Shown here: in pieces, positions 41,941 to 50,500 of the stretch
Numbering within the stretch: position 1 is the stretch's first letter
Layout of the letters: every line of letters begins with the position of its first letter
NCBI GenBank assembly: GCA_951812755.1
Contig: OX638329.1
Span: 1,845,339-1,909,338 of the forward strand
Direction: 5' to 3'
Length of the DNA: 64,000 nt
Source: an uncultured Latescibacterota bacterium
GTDB lineage: Bacteria; Latescibacterota; UBA2968
Made by a program: the position numbers and the translations under genes
Notes under the pieces: model-generated
Seen by the model: the letters and a program-made list of their open reading frames with translations, nothing else
The model's database searches: none
Told to the model about the DNA's origin: nothing

Positions 41941-42756
41941 ATGTATAAAATTTCTTATGACGGTAGCAATAAGAAGGTGATGTGGCAGGAGATGTGGCGG
42001 CACGAGTTTTTGGACGCTTTGGAGCGCGATCCCGTGGTGATTGTGCCTGTGGGATCTGTGGAGCAGCACGGTCCGCATTGTCCAATGGATGTGGATATTT
42101 CAGCACCGTTCTATATGGCGGTAGATGTGGCACAGCGCGTGGATGATTTTCCCGTGATTGTCGCGCCGCCGGTGTGGTCGGGGTTTACGCATTATAATAT
42201 GGGATTCCCCGGTACGATTAATTTGAGCTTGGAGACGTTTCAGAATTTGCTGGCGGATATTTTTCGCAGTATTTATGCGAATGGGTTCAAGCGGATTATT
42301 TCCGTGAATGGACACGGGGGCAATGCCGCGCCCTGTCGCGCTGTTTCGTGGCAGGTGGCAGAGGAGAATATTTTTACGCTGTCATTTAGCTGGTGGGATA
42401 TGGTGGATAAGGAACTGCGGGAGTGGAGTGCGACAAACGAAGGCGTGGGGCACGCCGGGGAGTGGGAGACGGCTGTGCAGCTTCATTTGCGGGAACATCT
42501 CGTTGATAAGAGCCGTATTGATAGCGATATGACGGGGACGAGACCGTTTAGCGATGAGCTGTCATTTGCGGAATTTGCCGAGCGGCGCCGGGATACGAAA
42601 AAAGATACGGGTATCATGGGCGATGCGTTTGCTGCGAGCGCGGAAAAGGGCGCGCGCATTTTTGAACTGGCTTGTGAACGCCTGGAAAAGCTGGTGCGCG
42701 AGTATCACGAGTTGCCCGTGCGCGAATACCGGGAGTTCGGGTCTCACTGTATTTGA
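41941..42756 (+). CDS. Creatininase family amidohydrolase
   Basis: I choose the ATG at 41941, 10 bases after GGGAGG, rather than one 33 bases upstream inside the lyase gene. The 271-residue protein has the metal motif VIVPVGSVEQHGPHCPMDVD, then NGFKRIISVNGHGGNAAPCR and NEGVGHAGEWETAVQLH, all conserved in creatininase/mycofactocin-MftE-like amidases. The enzyme probably cleaves a cyclic or linear amide. A partly deleted copy of the gene's 3' two-thirds lies at 45257-45520 beyond the WD40 metalloprotease gene. Confidence 0.85.
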   Translation: MYKISYDGSNKKVMWQEMWRHEFLDALERDPVVIVPVGSVEQHGPHCPMDVDISAPFYMAVDVAQRVDDFPVIVAPPVWSGFTHYNMGFPGTINLSLETFQNLLADIFRSIYANGFKRIISVNGHGGNAAPCRAVSWQVAEENIFTLSFSWWDMVDKELREWSATNEGVGHAGEWETAVQLHLREHLVDKSRIDSDMTGTRPFSDELSFAEFAERRRDTKKDTGIMGDAFAASAEKGARIFELACERLEKLVREYHELPVREYREFGSHCI

Positions 42757-43062
42757 GAGCTAAACGCTTGGTGTGGGTATCCGCAATGTTCATAAGATTG
42801 TGGAGAACGAAGTGCATTCATTTTGGACATCAAAAATACTGCTAATTATTTCGCACGCTGGTCTTGACAACGAGTTTTTAATTGGTTATTTTTTTGAAAT
42901 TTATATGCTAATTATTTCGCATAATATCATTCAGAGTAATAAAAAGGAGTTAAACGCTTGGTGTGAGTTAAGCTCTACGTTGAGTTGAGAAGGTCTTGAA
43001 GAAAAAGGTGTCAGTGATTATCATGCGTTAGTTTTGTTGTCTCCCAATCAGGAGCAGATGCT
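42757..43062. other. Intergenic region, 306 bp, with two sets of 15-bp direct repeats
   Basis: TAAACGCTTGGTGTG occurs at 42761 and 42951. GCTAATTATTTCGCA occurs at 42841 and 42907, on either side of the promoter at 42864. No gene is seen. Confidence 0.6.
42864..42892 (+). promoter_or_regulatory. Sigma70-type promoter upstream of the WD40 metalloprotease gene
   Basis: TTGACA at 42864-42869 is separated by 17 bases from TATTTT at 42887-42892. Two copies of the 15-mer GCTAATTATTTCGCA flank it and may be regulator sites. Confidence 0.5.
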
Positions 43063-45252
43063 ATGAAAAAATTAGTTTATCTGTGTGTATTTGTGTTCAT
43101 TTGTGGTTGCTTTTTGTCTGTCAGCTATGCTTCATCCCCACCGGCAAATAATGTCCATATTTGCGAGGTTTTCGACTACGAAGACATGCGGACACGCGAT
43201 AGCCTGTATGCTGCCGCAAAGCAAGCATTAAATGTGGGCGAACCGCGCACCGTGCGAATGATCTACTTCTTGCCGAATGATCGCCCGTTTCAGGAAGCAG
43301 TGGTTGATTCGATGAAAGTTACAATTCGCCAGGTTCAGACGTTTTATGCCGATCAGATGGAGGCACATGGCTATGGTCGCAAGACCTTTCGCTTTGAAAC
43401 CGATGCACAGGGCGATCCAGTGGTCCATCGCGTGGATGGGCAGCATCCCGATAGTCAGTATCTCGACGATACATTTAACGCTTTGTTTGACGAGATTGGA
43501 CAAGCATTTGATGCCACACAGAATATTTACTTTATCGTCGTTGACAATAGTACGAATCGAATTGGGCAGGCAGCCGGTAGTGCAAGACTGATGGGGAAAA
43601 ATGGTGGCGTTTGCTTTGTGCCTATCGGATTTCACTGGACAACGGCGGCCCATGAACTCGGACACACTTTTGATTTGCGTCACGATTTCAGAGATGAGGC
43701 TTATATTATGTCTTATGGAAAAAGCCGACGAAGCTCTTTATCTGCGTGCCATGCTGAATTTTTGTTCGTGCATCCCTATTTCAATCCCGATATACCAACT
43801 GAAGAGACGCAGCCACCAATTATCGAACTCGTTTCGCAGACTGGATATCCAGCCAGTTCAAAGAGCGTTTCTATCCAACTCAAAGTCAGCGATTCGGATG
43901 GGCTGCATCAAGTGATCTTATTTATTACAACAATCCCCCCACACTCTGCTACTGGATCTTATGAAGTGAAGTCGTGTCGTGGATTGACAGGCGAAAGTGA
44001 TGCCATTGTTGAATTTGATTATGATGGCGTTATTCCATCTGATAGCAGCACGAATCTTTCTGATCCTTTCGAGCATCGGATTTATGTCGAGGCTGTTGAT
44101 TCTTTTGGGAATGCTGGCAATACGCGTTTTGAGCTATTTGATATTTCGACTCAGCGCAATCTCATCGCTACCCTTGAAGGACATACGAGGAGAGTCAATT
44201 CAGTGACGTTTTCACCTGATGGTACCACCCTCGCTTCTGGGTCATGGGATCCCTCAATCAAGCTATGGGATGTTGCGACACGGGCAAATATTGCCACGCG
44301 TACACGGTTTACGAGTGGCGTTTATTCAGTGTCATTTTCACCCGATGGGGCCATTCTCGCTTCTGGGTCTGGGGACACGGTCACTCATCTGTGGGACGTT
44401 GCTACGTGGGCAATAATTACCACGCTTCAAGGACATACAGATGAGATCAATTCAGTGTCATTTTCACCCGATGGGACCATTCTCGCTTCTGGGTCAGAAG
44501 ATCGCACAATCAAGCTGTGGGATGTTGCGACACGGACAAATATTGCCACGCTTGAAGGACATACAGATGATGTCACTTCAGTGTCATTTTCACCCGATGG
44601 GGGTATCCTTGCTTCTGGGTCTTGGGATGACACAGTCAAGCTGTGGGATGTTGTCACGGAGACAAACATCGTTACACTTACAGGGCATGAGGGCAACGTC
44701 ACTTCAGTATCATTTTCACCTGGTGGCAGAATCCTTGCTTCTGGGTCTTGGGATGATACAGTCAAGTTATGGGACGTTGTCACGGGGACAAATATTGCCA
44801 CGCTTGAAGGACATAGGGGTAACGTCACTTCAGTGTCATTTTCGCCCGGTGGGGCCGTTCTCGCTTCTGGGGCAAGGTCATGGGATCGTACAGTCAAGCT
44901 GTGGGACGTTGTCACGGGGACAAGCATCGCTACGTTTACAGGGCATAGGAGTAGCGTCACTTCAGTATCATTTTCGCCCGATGGGGCCATCCTCGCCTCC
45001 GGGTCATGGGATGACACAATTAAACTGTGGGATATGTCGCTGTATATCACCTCTCCTACGCCAGCCTCTGCATCCGACTTTGATGGCGATGGAACTGTTG
45101 GCTTTGCTGATTTTTTGCAGTTTGTGGAACAGTTTGGGTTAAATCAGGAAGATGAGGCGTATCAAGCGCGATTTGATCTGGATGGGGATGGTGTGATTGG
45201 GTTTGGGGATTTTTTGGTTTTTACTAACAACTTTGGTAAAAAAGTGTCATGA
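43063..45252 (+). CDS. Secreted metzincin-like protease with seven WD40 blades and EF-hand doublet
   Basis: The 729-residue protein has a signal peptide (MKKLVYLCVFVFICGCFLS, possibly a lipobox at GC). A metalloprotease domain follows with HELGHTFDLRHD (HExxHxxDxxH; consensus metzincin has Gly at the eighth position) and Met-turn YIMSYG. An Ig-like segment precedes seven WD40 blades at about residues 367-665, each near 42 residues and nearly identical (VSFSPDGAILASGSWD and KLWDVVT units). The end carries DFDGDGTVGFADFLQF and DLDGDGVIGFGDFLVF, the same calcium-binding doublet seen at the N-terminus of the protein at 16093. The gene is inserted between creatininase duplicates. Confidence 0.85.
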   Translation: MKKLVYLCVFVFICGCFLSVSYASSPPANNVHICEVFDYEDMRTRDSLYAAAKQALNVGEPRTVRMIYFLPNDRPFQEAVVDSMKVTIRQVQTFYADQMEAHGYGRKTFRFETDAQGDPVVHRVDGQHPDSQYLDDTFNALFDEIGQAFDATQNIYFIVVDNSTNRIGQAAGSARLMGKNGGVCFVPIGFHWTTAAHELGHTFDLRHDFRDEAYIMSYGKSRRSSLSACHAEFLFVHPYFNPDIPTEETQPPIIELVSQTGYPASSKSVSIQLKVSDSDGLHQVILFITTIPPHSATGSYEVKSCRGLTGESDAIVEFDYDGVIPSDSSTNLSDPFEHRIYVEAVDSFGNAGNTRFELFDISTQRNLIATLEGHTRRVNSVTFSPDGTTLASGSWDPSIKLWDVATRANIATRTRFTSGVYSVSFSPDGAILASGSGDTVTHLWDVATWAIITTLQGHTDEINSVSFSPDGTILASGSEDRTIKLWDVATRTNIATLEGHTDDVTSVSFSPDGGILASGSWDDTVKLWDVVTETNIVTLTGHEGNVTSVSFSPGGRILASGSWDDTVKLWDVVTGTNIATLEGHRGNVTSVSFSPGGAVLASGARSWDRTVKLWDVVTGTSIATFTGHRSSVTSVSFSPDGAILASGSWDDTIKLWDMSLYITSPTPASASDFDGDGTVGFADFLQFVEQFGLNQEDEAYQARFDLDGDGVIGFGDFLVFTNNFGKKVS

Positions 45253-45256
45253 TGTG

Positions 45257-45520
45257 TGCCGCCGGTGTTGTCGGGGTTTACGCATTATAACATGGGATTT
45301 CCCAGGACGATCAATATGCGTTTGGAGACGTTTCAGAATTTGCCGAACGTAGGCCAATACCAAAAAGGATACGGATATCATGGGTGATGTATTTGCTGCG
45401 AGTGCAGAAAAGGGCGTGCGCATTTTTGAACTGGCATGTAAACGCTTGGAAAAACTGGTGCGGGAGTATCACGAGTTGCCCGTGCGCGAATACCGCGAGT
45501 TTGGGTCTCACTGTATTTGA
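45257..45520 (+). pseudogene. Creatininase gene remnant with internal deletion
   Basis: The first 90 bases match 42165-42250 of the intact creatininase gene and the rest match 42579-42756. About 328 bases are missing between them, with GAATTTGC (45336-45343) at the junction. The same octamer flanks the missing part in the intact gene (42243 and 42571). It ends in the same SHCI and TGA as the parent. This is a duplicate decayed by recombination between short repeats. Confidence 0.85.
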
Positions 45521-45545
45521 AATTTCAGGGAGAGAGGGTACGACG

Positions 45546-46493
45546 ATGTCAAATTTAAAAGTGGGGATTATCGGTGCGGGAGGTCACGCGCAGAGCCACT
45601 TCAGGATGATCCAGGATGAGCGGGAAATGGAGTTGGTTGCGGTTGCAGACCTGGATCCAGAAAGACTGGCGCACACGCGAGAAACACACGGCGTGACGTC
45701 CCTTTTTACGGATTACCGGGAGATGATCGAGAAGGTGCAACTGGACGTGGTCTATGTTGTGACCTTTCCGGGACCACTGCCCGACATTGTGATCGACTGT
45801 CTGGAGGCCGGACTGCATACCTCGGTAGAGAAGCCGCCGGGCATCAGTTCAGATCAGACCCGACGAATGATGGAGGCCGAACGGCGATCCAGCGCCAAGG
45901 CGATTGTCTCGGTAAACCGGCGGTACATTCCAGAAGTGCTGGCGATTCGGGCCATGCTGCAAGATCGAGGTGGACCCGTTCATGTGGCGGCGACGTACAA
46001 CAAGCCGCATATTGGGGATAAGGTCCGGGATGTCGGACATCTTATCCGATTGGACGCGATCCACCACGTGGATCTGTTGCGGTGGCTGGCAGGTGACGCG
46101 ATCGAGGTGTACTCAGAGGCGTGGTCTGCTCCCTCCCACCCTGCCGAGATGCGCCACAATGCCGTGATCAAGTTCGAAAGCGGATGCCGGGGCGTGATGA
46201 TGAGCCACTACGCTGTTGGATACCGCATTCAGCGGTTTGAGGCGCATGCGGAAGACTTCAGCGCGTACGTGGATCTCACGAGTGGCCCCAGGTGTGAGAT
46301 CTATGCTGACGGAGGACCGTTTGAGGGCGAGTTGGATCTGGAATCGGTCGGTGGTCCCAACTTCAACGAGACCCGGCATTTCGTGGAGTGCATACAAAAC
46401 GATACGCAGCCGTGGAGCACGCTTGAGGATGCGATCAAGACGATGAGGTTGTGCGAAGCGATTGAGGCGGGACATAAAGGTCAACTGGAATGA
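45546..46493 (+). CDS. Gfo/Idh/MocA family oxidoreductase
   Basis: The ATG at 45546 starts MSNLKVGIIGAGGHAQSHFR, the NAD(P) Rossmann motif, 315 residues in all. Conserved downstream are AVADLDPERL, HTSVEKPPGISSDQ with the EKP lysine, and the substrate-domain segment DAIHHVDLLRWLAGD. Such enzymes oxidise or reduce sugars and inositols using a nucleotide cofactor. An in-frame upstream start in the pseudogene is rejected for lack of a ribosome site. It heads an operon with an enolase-superfamily enzyme, an amidase and an isomerase. Confidence 0.85.
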   Translation: MSNLKVGIIGAGGHAQSHFRMIQDEREMELVAVADLDPERLAHTRETHGVTSLFTDYREMIEKVQLDVVYVVTFPGPLPDIVIDCLEAGLHTSVEKPPGISSDQTRRMMEAERRSSAKAIVSVNRRYIPEVLAIRAMLQDRGGPVHVAATYNKPHIGDKVRDVGHLIRLDAIHHVDLLRWLAGDAIEVYSEAWSAPSHPAEMRHNAVIKFESGCRGVMMSHYAVGYRIQRFEAHAEDFSAYVDLTSGPRCEIYADGGPFEGELDLESVGGPNFNETRHFVECIQNDTQPWSTLEDAIKTMRLCEAIEAGHKGQLE

Positions 46494-46515
46494 TTTTTTG
46501 GGTTTGGGTCGCGGT

Positions 46516-47637
46516 ATGAAGATCGTCGATATAGATACTATTATGATTAATTCTCCTGGCCGCAAGTGGACGATTGTTCGGGTCCATACCGATGAGGGAC
46601 TTATGGGTTTGGGTGAGGCCACGTATTCGAATAAGGAACCCGTGGTCTGTGCGGCGGTTGAGCATATGAAGCAAGAACTCATCGGGTGCGATCCCGCGCG
46701 GATTGAGTATCTGTGGTACTATTTGTTTCGGCAATCTTCTCTCAGTGGTATCTGGCGCATGAGCGGGCCAGTGTGGATGAGTGCGCTGTCGGGTATTGAT
46801 CAGGCTTTGTGGGATATCAAGGGCAAGGTGGCGGGTATGCCGGTTGTGGAGTTATTGGGCGGTGTGTTCCGCGATCAGGTCGAGGTGTACACGCATTTTG
46901 GCGGGAGTACGCCAGAGGCGGCTGCAGCGCACGCGCAACGGCTGACGGAACTCGGTTTTCGGGCACTTAAAGGCGGTATGGGTAGCGATAGTGATGATCA
47001 ATTTGATCCGTATGTCGAGACGGGCGATCCCAGACAAACAGCCGCCCGTTTTGAAGCGGTGCGCCAGGCAGTGGGTCCCGATGTCAAGCTGTTTATCGAT
47101 TGTCACGGGCGTTTGACTGTGTCCGGTTGTATTCGTCTGGCACGAATACTGGAGCCTTTTGATCTGTACGCGTTTGAAGATCCGGTACCGCCAGACGATT
47201 TGAGCGCTTATCCCAAGGTGCGGCACGCTATTAATATTCCGGTGATGGGGTCGGAGCGGCTCAATACGAGGAGCCAGTTCCGCCAGTTGTTGGATCTGGA
47301 TGGCGTCGATATTGCCCAGCCGGATTTGATGTATGCCGGGGGGATTACAGAGGTGCGGAAGATCGCCGCGATTGCCGATACGTACCACGTTCCCATTTCG
47401 CCGCATAATACCAAGGGTCCGGTGGGCATTGCCGCGGCAACGCATCTGATGGCGTCTATACCCAATGCCGCGCCTATGGAATTGGTTACCGGTATTGATT
47501 GGCGCGATGAGATTATCACTGAGCCGCTGAGAATTGAAGCCGGGTGTATATTGCTGCCACAGGGACCGGGCTGGGGCATAGAACTCGATATGGATGGTGT
47601 TGAGAAACACCGCTGGCGGCTGGGGGATCCGCGGTAA
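46516..47637 (+). CDS. Mandelate racemase/galactonate dehydratase-like enzyme
   Basis: The 373-residue protein starts at ATG 46516 (MKIVDIDTIMINSPGRKW); a longer start would overlap the previous gene. Metal ligands are clear: LFIDCHGR (Asp), AFEDPVPPDD (Glu) and MGSERLNTRSQF (Glu). VPISPHNTKGPVG gives the general-base His. GMGSDSDDQFDP is a lid segment. These match acid-sugar dehydratases such as D-galactonate dehydratase. It likely dehydrates a sugar acid in the operon's pathway, with the Gfo/Idh enzyme upstream and the TIM-barrel isomerase downstream. Confidence 0.85.
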   Translation: MKIVDIDTIMINSPGRKWTIVRVHTDEGLMGLGEATYSNKEPVVCAAVEHMKQELIGCDPARIEYLWYYLFRQSSLSGIWRMSGPVWMSALSGIDQALWDIKGKVAGMPVVELLGGVFRDQVEVYTHFGGSTPEAAAAHAQRLTELGFRALKGGMGSDSDDQFDPYVETGDPRQTAARFEAVRQAVGPDVKLFIDCHGRLTVSGCIRLARILEPFDLYAFEDPVPPDDLSAYPKVRHAINIPVMGSERLNTRSQFRQLLDLDGVDIAQPDLMYAGGITEVRKIAAIADTYHVPISPHNTKGPVGIAAATHLMASIPNAAPMELVTGIDWRDEIITEPLRIEAGCILLPQGPGWGIELDMDGVEKHRWRLGDPR

Positions 47638-47664
47638 AGATACCTATTACAAAGGAGATTTTTC

Positions 47665-48576
47665 ATGCGTCACTTCACGCGCACGCCCCATTATAGCGGG
47701 CCGGATGATCCGGCTATTGGCGAGGTGCGCGGTTCTCTCGCTCTGGGTGAGACCGTGGTTATTGAGACGATTGGTGGCGCTGACAATGATTTTGAGGCTG
47801 CTGGTGAGACCCGTGCGGGGATGATTACTTCTGGGGAAAGCCACCGCCGCTACGCCCGCCCTGGCGGTCCTTTCCGCATTGAGGAGATTGCGCCCGATGA
47901 CTGGGTCGCTATTGAGATTATCGATATTGAGGTGGGTCCTTACGGCTTTTATCGCAATGGCGGTCCCAACTGGGGCAACTGGCGTTGCGTGGCGCCTGTG
48001 CGCGATGGGTTGATCCACTTTCCGCCGGATTTTGTGGTGCCTGTGCGCCCTATGGTTGGTGTGGTTCAGTTGGAACCGTGGGCTGCCCATTCGATTGATC
48101 ACGGTGGCAATATGGATTTTAACGCGATTCAGCCGGGTAGTACTGTGCATATTCGCGCCCAGAAGCCCGGTGGATTGCTCTCTCTGGGCGATGTCCATGC
48201 GCGGATGGGCGATGGCGAGTTGACTGGTGCGGGTGTTGAGATCGACGCGGCGGTTACTATAAAGGTGGATCGCTCTCCCGGGTTTCCCAATAGCAGTCCG
48301 GTGGTAGAGACGACTACTGTGGTAGAAGCCGCTGAGGAGTATCTGACCAGTGCCCGGGCGACTGAGTGGGGCGAGGCTCTCAGGCTGGCATGGTTGGAGA
48401 TGGTGGCGCTGATTATTGATCGCTACGATACCACGTATGAATACGCCAATATGATTGTGGGCACGATTGGCGATGCGCGGCCCGGCTTTGCTACTGGTTA
48501 TATGGGTAGCTATGTTACATGTCAGATTGCTGTGACCAAGGAATTGCGGCGCACCGGAGTGCCGTATGAGGCGTAG
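47665..48576 (+). CDS. Acetamidase/formamidase family protein
   Basis: The 303-residue protein has the FmdA/AmdA signature: WAAHSIDHGGNMDFNAIQPG with the metal-binding His/Asp cluster, and LLSLGDVHARMGDGELTGAG. The N-terminal LGETVVIETIGGADND is typical of the family. An AAAGGAG site precedes the ATG by 9 bases. It should hydrolyse short amides to ammonia and an acid. Its position after a sugar-acid dehydratase suggests release of an amide-linked part of a substrate (inference). Confidence 0.85.
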   Translation: MRHFTRTPHYSGPDDPAIGEVRGSLALGETVVIETIGGADNDFEAAGETRAGMITSGESHRRYARPGGPFRIEEIAPDDWVAIEIIDIEVGPYGFYRNGGPNWGNWRCVAPVRDGLIHFPPDFVVPVRPMVGVVQLEPWAAHSIDHGGNMDFNAIQPGSTVHIRAQKPGGLLSLGDVHARMGDGELTGAGVEIDAAVTIKVDRSPGFPNSSPVVETTTVVEAAEEYLTSARATEWGEALRLAWLEMVALIIDRYDTTYEYANMIVGTIGDARPGFATGYMGSYVTCQIAVTKELRRTGVPYEA

Positions 48577-48614
48577 GGGTTTTGAGGTTTACAACATTAA
48601 CGAAAGGATTTGCT

Positions 48615-49388
48615 ATGTATTTGTATGGGATTCGCAATGCGAGTCTGAATATGGATTGGGGAAAAGATGCTTTTGCCGCAGCAGGGGATATTGGGTTTGA
48701 TGGGGTGGAGATTGTGCTGCGAGAAGAGGAGCGGTTGGATTGGCTTTTGAGTGCGGCGGGTAGGGAAGAGGTTAGGGGATGGGTTCAGGAGACGGGCGCG
48801 CAAGCGTGTTCTATCAGTTTTGCCCTGTTTCGGGCATACAAGGGAAATGAGGAAGATGAGGCTGTGCGTGACCGCGTGGTGGGTCTTGTGCAAAAGGGGG
48901 TCCGCGCATGTAAGGGGATGGGGGGTGTCGGTATTTTACTTCCGTATTTCGATGCGGAGAATCTCGATATGTCGAGCGCGCATGCAGAATTGCTGATTGA
49001 AGATTTGAAGCGATGCGCTCCTGTCGCTGAAGACGAGGGCATTGTGGTTGCTCTGGAGACGAGTTTTTCACCGGGGTTGTTGAGGACGATTTGCGATGGT
49101 GTGGGGTCTGAGATGGTGGGGGTATATCAAGATACTGCGAATGCGCTGCAATACGGGTACGATTCGGTCGATATGCTCGTTACTTTACCGGAACATACCA
49201 AACTGATTCATCTGAAGGATACACAGCGTTCTGATCTGGGCGAAGGTACTGTGGATTTTCCCGCGTGTCGAGATGCGATTGCACAGATCGGTTATGAGGG
49301 TTGGCTGATTTTTGAAACGCCAGGGGGGGCCGATCCTGTGGCTTCGGGAGAGAAGAATTTGGCGTTTGCAAAAGATATGTTTGGGTAG
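48615..49388 (+). CDS. Sugar phosphate isomerase/epimerase-like TIM barrel
   Basis: The start at ATG 48615 follows AAAGGA by 6 bases; an upstream start is rejected. The 257-residue protein has the xylose-isomerase-like fold: GDIGFDGVEIVLREEERLDW, VALETSFSPGLLRTICDGVG, VGVYQDTANALQYG and TKLIHLKDTQRSDLGEGTVD. The His/Glu/Asp positions of the metal site are visible. It belongs to the same operon as the three genes before it and is the last plus-strand gene before the minus-strand block. Confidence 0.82.
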   Translation: MYLYGIRNASLNMDWGKDAFAAAGDIGFDGVEIVLREEERLDWLLSAAGREEVRGWVQETGAQACSISFALFRAYKGNEEDEAVRDRVVGLVQKGVRACKGMGGVGILLPYFDAENLDMSSAHAELLIEDLKRCAPVAEDEGIVVALETSFSPGLLRTICDGVGSEMVGVYQDTANALQYGYDSVDMLVTLPEHTKLIHLKDTQRSDLGEGTVDFPACRDAIAQIGYEGWLIFETPGGADPVASGEKNLAFAKDMFG

Positions 49389-49390
49389 GT

Positions 49391-49477
49391 TGGCAGAGGG
49401 TGAGGGACTCGAACCCTGTGCGGTTGCCCGCACCACCGACCAATGTCAGGCGGCCCACCACGGACCGTTCACCCCCT
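49391..49477 (-). ncRNA. tRNA-Sec-like element with a four-base anticodon loop
   Basis: Read on the minus strand from 49477: an 8-bp acceptor AGGGGGTG/CACCCTCT, discriminator G and encoded CCA. The D arm is CGGTCC-GTGGT-GGGCCG with six base pairs, then comes CTGAC-ATTG-GTCGG. A 6-bp long variable arm follows (GTGCGG-GCAA-CCGCAC), and the T arm is AGGG-TTCGAGT-CCCT. An 8-bp acceptor and 6-bp D stem are hallmarks of tRNA-Sec. The expected seven-base loop with TCA is missing, so it cannot decode as it stands. It may be a pseudogene, a tRNA-like RNA, or an assembly deletion of three bases. Confidence 0.5.
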
Positions 49478-49513
49478 ACCTATTTTGACAAAACTGCGCG
49501 CTCAAGGGTTTCT

Positions 49514-50485
49514 TCAAGGGTGAGGGCGCAGTTCACCCAGGGATTGTTCACCGGGTTGAATATATTCTACGGCTGGGCTTTCGATGCGTCCGTAGGCATT
49601 CCACACTTTGAATCCGAGCAAAGACAGGAGATCGGGCGATGCCTCGGCGAGGACTTTGGTATCCGTGCCTACGGTAAAATTCTCCTGTGGACGGAATTGG
49701 GGTCCGCAGAATGTGGTGAGTATGGCCCAGCGCTGTTGGTCGCTTATATTGGCTCCTGTGCCGTGCCAGATGCGTCCGTCGAGGAATCCAACTGTGCCGG
49801 CCGGACCTTCGAGGGCGACTGTTTCGATGGTGTTGTCATCGGGGTTGTCTGGCCGTCGTCCCCATAGATGACTGCCGGGAACGATGCGGGTGCCGCCGTT
49901 TTCTGCTGTGAAGTCGCCGATCATCCATACTACGTTGAGAACTACGCGGGGCCAGATGGATGCGGTATCGGGGTGATCTGTTTGCTCGCGGGTGATGGAA
50001 CCTGCGGGTAGATGCGTTCGGTCCGGGCGCGTTGGCATGGGCATCCACCACTGGTCTGTGTGCAGGCGCATGGGAACGCCGCCGGGTTTGGCGATATTGG
50101 CGGAATGGCTCGATAGCAAATAGTTATCACCGAGTGCGTGATCTACGATGTTGCGAACGCCCGTGTGTAAGAGCATGTCTTGAAATACCTGACCCTTGTT
50201 GATCAGCATCCACACGCGCTGGTTTACGCCTCCTGCAGATTGTGTAAACGCCCCTCCGCGCACCTGCCCTTTTTTATTTCGAAAATCTCCCCAGTTCTGT
50301 TTTGAACCTCCGTCTTCAAATGCGAGCCCGCGCTGTTTTTCGGCTATGGCCTGTTCTTTTAGACGGGTTTTTATTTTTGAGAGTTCTTCTGCATTGAGCG
50401 CGTTGGCGAGCAGGCCATAACCACAGGTGTCGAGTTGGGTTTTGACCTGTGCGAGATCTTCGGTTGGTTGTGGGAGTTCAGACAT
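49514..50485 (-). CDS. Phytanoyl-CoA dioxygenase (PhyH) family protein
   Basis: The 323-residue protein has the PhyH fold: LDTCGYGLLANALNAEEL at the N-terminus, MRLHTDQWWMP giving the His-x-Asp iron ligands, NGGTRIVPGSHLWGRR, and LDGRIWHGTGANISDQQR giving the distal His and the 2-oxoglutarate-binding Arg. It is a predicted Fe(II)/2-oxoglutarate oxygenase of unknown substrate. It is the last gene of a minus-strand run, 15 bases after the MFS gene. The tRNA-Sec-like element lies 36 bases beyond its stop. Confidence 0.87.
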   Translation of the reverse strand: MSELPQPTEDLAQVKTQLDTCGYGLLANALNAEELSKIKTRLKEQAIAEKQRGLAFEDGGSKQNWGDFRNKKGQVRGGAFTQSAGGVNQRVWMLINKGQVFQDMLLHTGVRNIVDHALGDNYLLSSHSANIAKPGGVPMRLHTDQWWMPMPTRPDRTHLPAGSITREQTDHPDTASIWPRVVLNVVWMIGDFTAENGGTRIVPGSHLWGRRPDNPDDNTIETVALEGPAGTVGFLDGRIWHGTGANISDQQRWAILTTFCGPQFRPQENFTVGTDTKVLAEASPDLLSLLGFKVWNAYGRIESPAVEYIQPGEQSLGELRPHP

Positions 50486-50500
50486 GTGTATTCCTCATAA

